A stretch of 14,562 bases of DNA from an uncultured Bacillota bacterium (GTDB lineage: Bacteria; Bacillota; Clostridia; Peptostreptococcales; Anaerovoracaceae), in assembly GCA_946545145.1 (NCBI GenBank), contig CAMNNG010000020.1:1-14562 (forward strand), read 5' to 3'. Positions 8,070 through 14,556 of the stretch are shown here, piece by piece. Each line of letters opens with the position of its first letter. Positions within the stretch are counted from its first letter, which is position 1. A model generated the notes under the pieces. That model did no database searches. It was not told the origin of the DNA and was given only the letters and a program-made list of their open reading frames with translations. A program made the position numbers and the translations under genes.

Positions 8070-8515
8070 TCTGTGACCTCCGTTTTCATTATCTCAGGAT
8101 GGCATGTCGCTCCGAACTGCGGGCATGTCAGGCACTCGAAAAAGTTCGGCGCCTCATCCTTGGATATAGTTTCGAATCCTTCTTTTCTGAAAAAGCCCGG
8201 CGCTCTTGCGACAAGGAAGACCTCCCCGCCGCCGCGGCTTCTTACCTCGCCCAGAGCGAGCCTGAGAAGGGTGCGTCCGATGTCGCTTCCGCGGAAGTTC
8301 TCATCGACAGCTATGCCGTCGATTATATATTCCCCCTGCCGTAAAGCAAGAGCGACCGCTCCCGCAAGATCGCCCTTAACATCTAACGCTTCCCAGCATT
8401 TCAGGCGGTCTGTCGCCACCGGATGCTCATCGGAATATTCGAGTTCATTCATCATGAAGAACCTGTCGAGCTTTTTCTGATCGCCGGTCTCATGATACGT
8501 AACTTCTCTGTTCAC
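8066..8515 (-). CDS. GNAT-family N-acetyltransferase with C-terminal Cys cluster
   Basis: A 149-aa protein with the GNAT fold pattern: a central strand IIDGIAVDENF (64-74) leading to the acetyl-CoA pyrophosphate loop RGSDIG (75-80) and its helix RTLLRLALGEV, then strand EVFLVA (98-103) and the A-P-G-F-F-R-K-E-G-F turn (105-114) typical of motif B. The substrate cannot be told from sequence. The tail carries ECLTCPQFGATCH, with C128, C131, C138 and H139 arranged CxxC-x6-CH, which could bind a metal or serve a structural role. The start is a GTG at 8515 that overlaps the lipid kinase TGA by 4 nt (GTGA), with AAAGGTG about 11 nt upstream; the next Met is at residue 21, too far into the fold. It ends in a TTGA overlap with plsX, so its expression is tied to the lipid genes on both sides. 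A functional link to lipid synthesis is only inferred. Confidence 0.85.
   Translation of the reverse strand: MNREVTYHETGDQKKLDRFFMMNELEYSDEHPVATDRLKCWEALDVKGDLAGAVALALRQGEYIIDGIAVDENFRGSDIGRTLLRLALGEVRSRGGGEVFLVARAPGFFRKEGFETISKDEAPNFFECLTCPQFGATCHPEIMKTEVTD
8076..8081 (-). promoter_or_regulatory. plsX ribosome binding site for a TTG start
   Basis: A full GGAGGT Shine-Dalgarno lies 6 nt before the TTG at 8069, inside the last codons of the upstream GNAT gene. The strong site offsets the weak start codon and fixes the plsX N-terminus. Confidence 0.88.
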
Positions 8516-9411
8516 TTTGTCTTTTTCACCTTTATCCTTAATCTATTGTGCAGGACCGAAAAATCGAGAGGCAGCTTTTCGCCGTGCTCTCCGTCTACAT
8601 CGGTCGATACGTCTTCGTCCGACTCGATCCTCAGCTTGGACGTCTGGAAATACAGAACGTTCCTGTTGTTCGGGTGGTTGCCCGCAAGGACGGCCAGAAG
8701 AAGCGGTCCCATCTCGATGATGGGCATCTTCCTGAAGAGGATGACATCGAGCTTTCCGTCGTTGACCTCGGACCACGGCGATACCTTCTTGAATCCGCCC
8801 GCGCTCCTGCCGTTCATGACGACCATGAAGAACATGTCCTCCTCGAACGTGTCCTCCGGCGTCGTGAGCCTGACCGGTATCGGGTGTATGTTCATGATCT
8901 CCGTCGATGCTCTGAGGTAGTAAGCGAATACGCCCAGAGTATTCTTCAGGTTCGGGTCTGTCTTCTGGCTGACGTCGATCAGAGCTCCGAGCGCGGCCAC
9001 GTTGACGAAGTATTTGCCGTTGCACTTTCCAACGTCAGCATAGGTCCACTCGTCACCGAGAGCGATGTCGACCATCTCCTCTACGTCGTAGGGAAGGTCG
9101 AAGTAGTAAGCGAAGTCGTTCGCCGTTCCCGTCGGGAATATACCGAGAGGAAGATCTATGTCGTTTGCTATCATAGCGTTGACGCAGATATTGATCGTTC
9201 CGTCTCCGCCCGCAACTATGATCTCATCGTATTCAGACTGATCCATCTCAGCCAGGGCCCTTTCTATGGCCCTGCCCATCGCGGCTCTAACCGGGATCAG
9301 CTGGCAGCCCTTCTGCTGGACCTTGTCAACGATGAAATCAAGATTGTTCTTGAAAAGTCCATTGCCGGAATACGGATTGTAGAACAGCAGGACTTTCTTC
9401 ATTTTCTCCAT
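8512..9411 (-). CDS. Diacylglycerol/lipid kinase, YegS-BmrU-DagK family
   Basis: A 299-aa member of the NAD-kinase-like lipid kinase family, which phosphorylates diacylglycerol or related lipids with ATP; in Firmicutes the DagK member recycles diacylglycerol left by lipoteichoic-acid synthesis. Visible motifs are the N-terminal NPYSGNG (12-18), the nucleotide-binding GGDGTIN (68-74), PTGTANDFA (93-101) and a late VDGEHGEKLPLDF segment near the C-terminus, matching the conserved DGE element. Length is normal. The ATG at 9411 has GAGGA 7 nt upstream, formed by the last codons of folC; a second ATG at 9402 is possible. It begins 3 nt after folC and overlaps the GNAT gene by 4 nt. Neighbouring plsX and plsY support a phospholipid role, but the precise lipid substrate is not determined, so I give no gene symbol. 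Confidence 0.88.
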   Translation of the reverse strand: MEKMKKVLLFYNPYSGNGLFKNNLDFIVDKVQQKGCQLIPVRAAMGRAIERALAEMDQSEYDEIIVAGGDGTINICVNAMIANDIDLPLGIFPTGTANDFAYYFDLPYDVEEMVDIALGDEWTYADVGKCNGKYFVNVAALGALIDVSQKTDPNLKNTLGVFAYYLRASTEIMNIHPIPVRLTTPEDTFEEDMFFMVVMNGRSAGGFKKVSPWSEVNDGKLDVILFRKMPIIEMGPLLLAVLAGNHPNNRNVLYFQTSKLRIESDEDVSTDVDGEHGEKLPLDFSVLHNRLRIKVKKTK

Positions 9412-9414
9412 ATG

Positions 9415-10740
9415 TCATTCCTCACACAGCATGGTGCGCAGAGCGCCTATCAGATACAGCGATCCGCAGCACAAAACCATGTCATAATCTGCTTTCATTT
9501 CTTTTGCTCTTGCGATGGCGCCCGCGGGGTCTGGCTCGACATAGCATGTCTTGCCGTGAGCCTCGAGCTTCTCAGCGAGCTTTGCAGCCTCGAGCCTTCT
9601 CGGGTTCGGCGGCTCTGTAGCAATGAAGTCATCGGCTATGTACTGCACGAGACCTACGACATCGTCGACGGCCTTGTCAGCCAGTATCCCCATGACAACA
9701 AGGACCTTCTTTCCATAGAAATAGTCGTCAACAGTCTTGACGAGCGCTTCCATACCGTCTCTGTTATGCGCGCCGTCAAGAACGAAGCCGTCACCTACTG
9801 GTTCGAATCTGCCCTTCTGCTTTGCCGCTCTGAGTCCTTCGTAGAGCTTGTCTTTTTTCACATCTATTATACTGTTTTTTCTTAGGATTTCAATAGCGGT
9901 GAGAGCCGCCACCGCGTTCTCGATCTGATGGTCTCCGGCCATTGATATCACGGCCTCCGCGTACCTTTCTCCTTCGATGAAAGCGGTGAACATGCTGCCC
10001 GTTCCCTCGTTGCAGATCTTGCCCCACTTGTATTTGGAGCAGTCGTGCAGGACGCTTCCCATCTTGTAGCACTTCCGCGCAATTACGACGGCCGCTTCCC
10101 TTTCGGACACGTTCGATACGACAGGGCAGCCCGCCTTGATGATGCCGGCCTTCTCGCCCGCGATCTCAGCCAGCGTTCCGCCGAGCCTTTCCATGTGATC
10201 GAGGCCTATTGAGGTTATGATGCTTACGAGAGGTTTTTCGATCACGTTCGTCGAGTCGCCTCTTCCGCCCATGCCGACTTCGAGGATTACGAAATCGGGC
10301 GCCTTGTCTCTGTAGTAGCAGAAGGCCACGGCCGTAACGACCTCGAACTCCGTCGGGCTCTCTTTTCCTTCGGCTATCATCTTCTCCGCCGCCTCGGTGA
10401 CCATGTCCGTGTAGTACTCGAGCTCTTCACGCGTTATCAGCTCGTGGTCGAACTCGATGCGCTCTTCGAATTTCTCTATGTACGGCGATGTATAGATGCC
10501 GACTTTGTAACCGTTCGATTCGAGCATCTCATATATGTATCTGCAGACCGAACCCTTGCCGTTCGTGCCTGCCACATGGATGACTTTGAGGTCCTTGTGC
10601 GGATCTCCCAGAAGCCCAAGAAGGGACTCGATGCGCTCGAGTCCCAGCACGATGCCGAATTTCTCGAACGCGGCGATCCTTGCCACCGCGTCCGGTCTTT
10701 CTTCTTTAACGATATCCTTTTCGATATCCATCATGTCCAT
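9415..10740 (-). CDS. folC: Folylpolyglutamate synthase / dihydrofolate synthase FolC
   Basis: FolC adds glutamate residues to folates (and, in many bacteria, to dihydropteroate), keeping the cofactor in the cell. It is a Mur-ligase-type ATP-dependent amide synthase. In the 441-aa product I see the P-loop HVAGTNGKGS (55-64), TSPYIEKFEERI (84-95; Tyr stands where many homologues have His), EVGMGGRGDSTNV (154-166), LDHMERLGGTLAEIAGEKAGIIK (180-202, the Mg-site His and the Lys normally carbamylated) and LDGAHN (321-326), which opens the C-terminal domain. Length is typical. The start is taken as the ATG at 10740; ATGs at 10734 and 10731 are close, and the RBS (GGAAAGAG) is weak. It follows valS by 61 nt and precedes the lipid kinase by 3 nt. 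A valS-folC pair is common in Firmicutes. Whether it is bifunctional cannot be read here. Confidence 0.95.
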   Translation of the reverse strand: MDMMDIEKDIVKEERPDAVARIAAFEKFGIVLGLERIESLLGLLGDPHKDLKVIHVAGTNGKGSVCRYIYEMLESNGYKVGIYTSPYIEKFEERIEFDHELITREELEYYTDMVTEAAEKMIAEGKESPTEFEVVTAVAFCYYRDKAPDFVILEVGMGGRGDSTNVIEKPLVSIITSIGLDHMERLGGTLAEIAGEKAGIIKAGCPVVSNVSEREAAVVIARKCYKMGSVLHDCSKYKWGKICNEGTGSMFTAFIEGERYAEAVISMAGDHQIENAVAALTAIEILRKNSIIDVKKDKLYEGLRAAKQKGRFEPVGDGFVLDGAHNRDGMEALVKTVDDYFYGKKVLVVMGILADKAVDDVVGLVQYIADDFIATEPPNPRRLEAAKLAEKLEAHGKTCYVEPDPAGAIARAKEMKADYDMVLCCGSLYLIGALRTMLCEE

Positions 10741-10801
10741 ATCTCTTTCCGCCTCGCCAGGGGCGGCCGCCCGTGCAGCCTCCCGCCGGCGGACTGTCAG
10801 C
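10741..10801 (-). other. valS-folC spacer with GC-rich palindromes
   Basis: This 61-nt gap is the only non-coding gap longer than 10 nt between valS and plsY. It holds two perfect palindromes, CCGCCGGCGG (10783-10792) and GGGCGGCCGCCC (10761-10772), with further CGCC/GGCG pairing downstream (10750-10766). There is no T-run after them on the transcript, so they do not form a normal intrinsic terminator. No convincing -35/-10 pair is visible. The segment could be an mRNA stability hairpin, a processing site or a partial transcription barrier between valS and the downstream block. Confidence 0.6.
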
Positions 10802-13468
10802 TTACTTTAACTTGTTTTCTATGACGGCGAGTCTGTCCGTTACCTTGGCGAGCATGTCTTCATACTTCGCCATCTTGTCCCTTTCCTCCTGGACCTTGGC
10901 AGCCGGAGCCTTCTTCACGAAGCCCTCGTTCGACAGCATGCCCTTGACTCTCTTGACCTCGCCCTCGAGTCTCTTCTTTTCTTTCGTCAGTCTCTCGAGC
11001 TCAGCCTCGAAGTCTACGAGTTCGTCAAGCGGTACGTAGATCTCGGCTCCCGGTACTACGCCGCTCATCGACTCAGCCGGTATGTCGGCCTTGTCCGTCG
11101 TCACCTTGAGGTCGGTGATGTTGCCGATATCCATGATGTATCTCGTTCCGCCGCCTACTGTTTCCTTCATATCTTCATCAGCGAGGACTACAGCTGTCAG
11201 CTTCTTGCCCGGCGAAGCCTCTGCCTCGACGCGGATGTCTCTGACCGCCTTGATGATCTCCATCGCCTTTTCGACGACTGCGGATTCTGCTTCGTATGTC
11301 TTCGCTTCATCAAACTCAGGCCATCTGTCGGAGATGAGGTATGTGCCCTCATTTCCGGGCAGGAACTGCCAGATCTCTTCCGTGATGAACGGCATGAACG
11401 GGTGGAGCAGTCTGAGGAGATCCTTCAGCGTCTCTACGAGGACGGCCCTTGCGACCTTCTTGTCCTCTTCATCATCGCCGTAGAGTCTGCCCTTGGCGAA
11501 CTCGATGTACCAGTCGCAGTACTCGTTCCAGATCGTGTCGTGGATCTTCGTTCCTGCGATGCCCAGTTCGAATCTGTCCATATCGTCTGTAGCCTGACGA
11601 GCGCATTCATTGACGCGGGCGATGATCCATTTGTCCTCGTCCTTCAGAGCAGCCGTCTCGATGTCTGCGAGCGGGAGGAGGTTTCCTTCATCGTCCTGCA
11701 GATTCATGATGACGAACCTCGAAGCGTTCCAGAGCTTGTTCGCGAAGTTCCTTGCAGCGACCATCCTCTCATCGAGGAACCTCATGTCGTTGCCCGGGCT
11801 GATGCCTGTTCCGAGCATGAACCTGAGAGCGTCTGCTCCGTACTGATCTATTATATCCAGCGGGTCGATGCCGTTTCCGAGCGATTTGCTCATCTTGCGT
11901 CCCTGGGCGTCACGGACGAGACCGTGTACGTAAACGTATTCGAACGGTTCTTCACCCACAGCTTCGAGAGACGTGAATATCATCCTTGCGATCCAGAAGA
12001 AGATGATGTCGTATCCCGTTACGAGCACGTTCGTCGGATGGAAGTATTCGAGGTCCGGCGTCTTTTCCGGCCATCCCATCGTCGAGAACGTCCACAGCGC
12101 GGAGCTGAACCATGTATCCAGGACGTCTTCATCCTGCCTGAGATGCGTGCATCCGCACTTCGGGCACTTCTCCGGTGCTTCCTCGGCGACTATCGTCTCG
12201 CCGCACTCGTCGCAGTAGTAAGCGGGTATCCTGTGGCCCCACCACAGCTGCCTGGAGATGCACCAGTCTCTGATGTTCTCCATCCAGTGCATATATGTCT
12301 TCGAGAATCTCTCCGGTACGAATTTCGTCGTTCCGTTCTTTACTACTTCTATAGCAGGCTCCGCGAGCGGCTTCATCTTTACGAACCACTGATCGGAGAG
12401 CATCGGCTCTACGACAGTTCCGCAGCGGTAGCATCTTCCTGCCGGTATCTGCATCTCTTCGATCTTCACGAGATAGCCCGCGGCCTCAAGGTCAGCGACG
12501 AACGCCTTCCTGCATTCGTATCTGTCCATGCCCTCATATTTTCCTGCGAGTTCGTTCATCGTGCCGTCCGGGTTGATGCAGGACGGCATCGGAAGATCGT
12601 GACGCTGTCCGACTTCAAAGTCGTTCATGTCGTGGGCAGGCGTGATCTTTACAGCGCCTGTTCCCTTTTCAGGATCCGGATACTCGTCGGCTATGACAGG
12701 TATCTCTTTGTTCAGGAGCGGGATGATGACGTTCTTTCCGACCATATCCTTGTATCTCTCATCCGACGGATGGACAGCTATCGCCTCATCGCCGAAGATC
12801 GTCTCCGGACGGCTCGTCGCGATCACGATGCCCTCGCCGCCGTCAGCGCCCGGATAACGGAAGTACCAGTAGCTTCCTGTTTCCTCTTCATGCTCTACTT
12901 CGATATCCGAAAGTACAGAACCGCAGTCCGGACACCAGTTGATGAGACGGTCGCCCTTGTAGATGAGACCCTTCTCGTAAAGTCTGACGAAGAAAGCCTT
13001 TACGGCCTTCGAGCACTGTTCGTCCATAGTGAAGCGCTCTCTGTCCCAGTCACATGAATCACCGAGCTCACGGCACTGGCGCGTGATCCTGCCGCCGTAC
13101 TCTTCCTTCCACGCCCACGCGTGTTTGAGGAATTCCTCGCGGCCGATATCGTCCTTGTCGATACCCTCTTCCTTCAGTTTGTTCACGACCTTTACCTCAG
13201 TCGCAATGCTGGCATGGTCCGATCCCGGCAGCCACAGCGTGCTGTAGCCCTGCATCCTCTTCCATCTGATCAGGATATCCTGGATCGTATGGTCGAGAGC
13301 GTGTCCCATGTGCAGCTGTCCCGTGATATTGGGAGGCGGCATTACGATAGTGAACGGTTTCTTGTCCGGATCGCGATATGCCCTGAAGCATCCGTTCTCC
13401 TCCCATTCCTTGTAGAGCCGTTTCTCGAACGACTTAGGATCATAGGTCTTCTCGAGATTTTTCTTCAT
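10802..13468 (-). CDS. valS: Valyl-tRNA synthetase
   Basis: ValS charges tRNA-Val and edits misactivated threonine. The 888-aa product is a complete class I enzyme: HIGH-type HMGH (53-56) after PPPNITG, editing (CP1) domain about 190-345 with TSRPETIFGD (218-227), KMSKS (525-529), anticodon-binding helical domain from about 610, and a C-terminal coiled-coil arm (about 815-888). Cysteine pairs suitable for zinc are CPDC (179-182), CYRC (346-349), CDEC (419-422) and CPKC (435-438). I chose the ATG at 13468 because AAGGAG lies 10 nt upstream and MKKNLEKTYDPKSFEKRLY is the family N-terminus; an in-frame extension runs back to 13519 through leader hairpins and is not conserved. Expression is controlled by the T-box leader directly upstream. 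The next gene, folC, is 61 nt downstream. Confidence 0.98.
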   Translation of the reverse strand: MKKNLEKTYDPKSFEKRLYKEWEENGCFRAYRDPDKKPFTIVMPPPNITGQLHMGHALDHTIQDILIRWKRMQGYSTLWLPGSDHASIATEVKVVNKLKEEGIDKDDIGREEFLKHAWAWKEEYGGRITRQCRELGDSCDWDRERFTMDEQCSKAVKAFFVRLYEKGLIYKGDRLINWCPDCGSVLSDIEVEHEEETGSYWYFRYPGADGGEGIVIATSRPETIFGDEAIAVHPSDERYKDMVGKNVIIPLLNKEIPVIADEYPDPEKGTGAVKITPAHDMNDFEVGQRHDLPMPSCINPDGTMNELAGKYEGMDRYECRKAFVADLEAAGYLVKIEEMQIPAGRCYRCGTVVEPMLSDQWFVKMKPLAEPAIEVVKNGTTKFVPERFSKTYMHWMENIRDWCISRQLWWGHRIPAYYCDECGETIVAEEAPEKCPKCGCTHLRQDEDVLDTWFSSALWTFSTMGWPEKTPDLEYFHPTNVLVTGYDIIFFWIARMIFTSLEAVGEEPFEYVYVHGLVRDAQGRKMSKSLGNGIDPLDIIDQYGADALRFMLGTGISPGNDMRFLDERMVAARNFANKLWNASRFVIMNLQDDEGNLLPLADIETAALKDEDKWIIARVNECARQATDDMDRFELGIAGTKIHDTIWNEYCDWYIEFAKGRLYGDDEEDKKVARAVLVETLKDLLRLLHPFMPFITEEIWQFLPGNEGTYLISDRWPEFDEAKTYEAESAVVEKAMEIIKAVRDIRVEAEASPGKKLTAVVLADEDMKETVGGGTRYIMDIGNITDLKVTTDKADIPAESMSGVVPGAEIYVPLDELVDFEAELERLTKEKKRLEGEVKRVKGMLSNEGFVKKAPAAKVQEERDKMAKYEDMLAKVTDRLAVIENKLK

Positions 13469-13469
13469 T

Positions 13470-13539
13470 TCTTTTTCACTCCTTGTTTTAACTTGCCCGG
13501 CGGCCGGCATATGCTGCACCTCAGCCGCTGCTGATGTAT
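13470..13539 (-). other. Spacer between T-box terminator and valS start
   Basis: About 70 nt of untranslated leader after the terminator. It contains a TCAGC-AGCG-GCTGA hairpin (13534-13521), a GCATATGC palindrome (13514-13507) and a GC-rich TGCCGGCCGCCGGGCA segment (13509-13494) before the valS RBS AAGGAG (13484-13479). The role is unknown; the structures could insulate the RBS or stabilise the mRNA. Confidence 0.5.
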
Positions 13540-13569
13540 AAAAAAACCGTCCTCGATGCTAAAGGACGG
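13540..13569 (-). terminator. Regulated intrinsic terminator of the valS T-box
   Basis: On the transcript, CCGTCCT (13569-13563) pairs with AGGACGG (13553-13547) across a 9-nt loop, followed by seven T residues (13546-13540). Formation is mutually exclusive with the T-box antiterminator, which uses CCTTT from the 5' arm and loop. Confidence 0.95.
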
Positions 13570-13755
13570 ATATCTCCGCGGTACCACCTTTATTCCGCAG
13601 CCGCACTATTCACGGCCGCAGCACTCATTTTAAAGGACGTGGGCTCCAAAGCGACCTTCACGCTCCGTCTGCCGAAGACCTCTCAGCATATGGCCCTCTC
13701 TCTGTACGGTCACAAAAGCGCTACTGCTCTTTTTCAACACCCTATGAAAATATAT
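13540..13755 (-). ncRNA. T-box riboswitch leader of valS (tRNA-Val sensing)
   Basis: The leader reads uncharged tRNA-Val and chooses between termination and read-through. The T-box sequence AAAGGTGGTACCGCGG is at 13591-13576; its UGGU bulge complements an ACCA tRNA end. Its AAAGG (13591-13587) can pair with CCTTT (13565-13561) to form the antiterminator, which competes with the terminator stem at 13569-13563. Upstream, Stem I elements are recognisable: an AGAGAG-rich strand (about 13702-13695), GCTGAGAGG (13687-13679) and the specifier region GTGAAGGTCGC (13661-13651), with GTC at 13655-13653 as the likely specifier codon for valine. The 5' end is placed from the promoter at 13790-13762. The identity is firm; the exact specifier and the 5' end are inferred. 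Confidence 0.94.
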
Positions 13756-13761
13756 ACGTGT

Positions 13762-13790
13762 ATTCTATTGTTTTTGTCCCGATGTGTCAA
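13762..13790 (-). promoter_or_regulatory. Sigma-A-type promoter of the valS T-box operon
   Basis: A perfect TTGACA -35 box (13790-13785) and TAGAAT -10 box (13767-13762) are separated by exactly 17 nt, giving a start near 13755. It begins 14 nt after the stop codon of the upstream hydrolase gene. It is the only strong promoter I found in a non-coding part of the window and may drive all genes to plsY. Confidence 0.88.
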
Positions 13791-13804
13791 GCCGATTCTT
13801 TACC

Positions 13805-14542
13805 TCAGCCGAGCATCCCCGCCATGTTCTCAAAGTGCGCCTGCACGGCCTGCCTGATAACGGCAGCCTTTTCTTCATCCAGCGCTACGGCCGTCTCCTC
13901 CCTGTCTTCCGAAACGAGAGGCGCGTCGTAGTCGATGTCTTCCGGCGCGGCGAAATATCTCGCTGCGCATCCCACCTTTGAAAAGTCAGGCACCTCTCCT
14001 GTCTTTTCGATGATGATCGAAGCCGCTATCGTCATCGCCTCAAGATAAGCCCCGTAAGCTCCCGCGTGCTCTCCATCTCTTTCAAAGAGGTCGATCTCCG
14101 GATGAGCTTTCACGAGGCGGTCCCATATCGTTCCGACCGGGATCAGGCGCGTGTTCGACATCCTCGCCGCCCTCGCGTTGCCCAGGGAAAGCTTCGCCTG
14201 CTGCTCAGGCTTTCCCTTCTCCTGCCACGTCTGGATCAGCATCGGCTCAGTTCCCACCGAGCGGCAGATATCCGCTATGCGCATCATCTGCTCAGCCGTC
14301 TGAAGATCGCCCGGGAACGGATGCGCCGCCTGCTGCGCCACGCAGTAGTCGTAGCCGCCGTACATTATGTTGAACCTCGCGGCGAAGTATTCGCTCTTCA
14401 TGTGCCAGTCGAGTTCTTTGTACGAGTAAGCGAGCATCGTCACATCGACCTTCTCACCGGTCATGGCCTCTATCATATCCGCCGCCGTTGCCGGCATGTC
14501 ATTGAAATATGTATGGCTGTTTCCTATAAACAGTATCTTCAC
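13805..14542 (-). CDS. SGNH/GDSL-type hydrolase
   Basis: A 245-aa protein of the SGNH hydrolase fold (esterases, lipases, deacetylases of varied substrates). Block I is ILFIGNSHTYFNDMP (3-17) with S9 as likely nucleophile; the C-terminal catalytic block is DGEHAGAYGAYL (156-167), with D156 and H159 as the Asp-x-x-His pair. The oxyanion Gly and Asn of blocks II and III are less clear; the YDYCVAQQAAHPF segment (64-75) occupies the place of block III. It may belong to a DUF4886-like branch, but I am not certain. No signal peptide is seen, so the protein is probably cytoplasmic. I chose the GTG at 14542 because GAGAGGTG lies 6 nt upstream; a GTG at 14551 is the alternative, and an in-frame TGA at 14557-14555 bars anything longer. 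It ends 14 nt before the valS promoter with no terminator, so it is likely a separate, upstream unit. Confidence 0.8.
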   Translation of the reverse strand: MKILFIGNSHTYFNDMPATAADMIEAMTGEKVDVTMLAYSYKELDWHMKSEYFAARFNIMYGGYDYCVAQQAAHPFPGDLQTAEQMMRIADICRSVGTEPMLIQTWQEKGKPEQQAKLSLGNARAARMSNTRLIPVGTIWDRLVKAHPEIDLFERDGEHAGAYGAYLEAMTIAASIIIEKTGEVPDFSKVGCAARYFAAPEDIDYDAPLVSEDREETAVALDEEKAAVIRQAVQAHFENMAGMLG

Positions 14543-14548
14543 TTTCTT

Positions 14549-14556
14549 CACCTCTC
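14549..14556 (-). promoter_or_regulatory. Ribosome binding site of the SGNH hydrolase gene
   Basis: GAGAGGTG, in which GAGGTGA matches the 16S rRNA tail, sits 6 nt before the GTG at 14542. It supports that start over the GTG at 14551, which would lie inside the binding site itself. Confidence 0.75.

Noticed and set aside
6693..8480. A 595-codon plus-strand open frame opposite rnc, plsX and the GNAT gene, and similar long ones at 11402-13057, 8548-9885, 698-1933 and 1764-2888
   Set aside because: All are antisense to well-identified genes, have low-complexity Arg-, Ser-, Leu- or Val-rich translations and no family motif. They arise from codon bias that removes stops on the opposite strand.
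13469..13519. A longer valS start (GTG at 13519 or ATG at 13510)
   Set aside because: The added residues resemble no ValS N-terminus and would place coding sequence over leader hairpins; the ATG at 13468 has an AAGGAG site and the family N-terminus.
13534..13857. A 107-codon plus-strand frame across the intergenic region upstream of valS
   Set aside because: It runs antisense through the T-box leader, terminator and promoter, which fully explain the segment; no RBS or conserved protein feature was seen.
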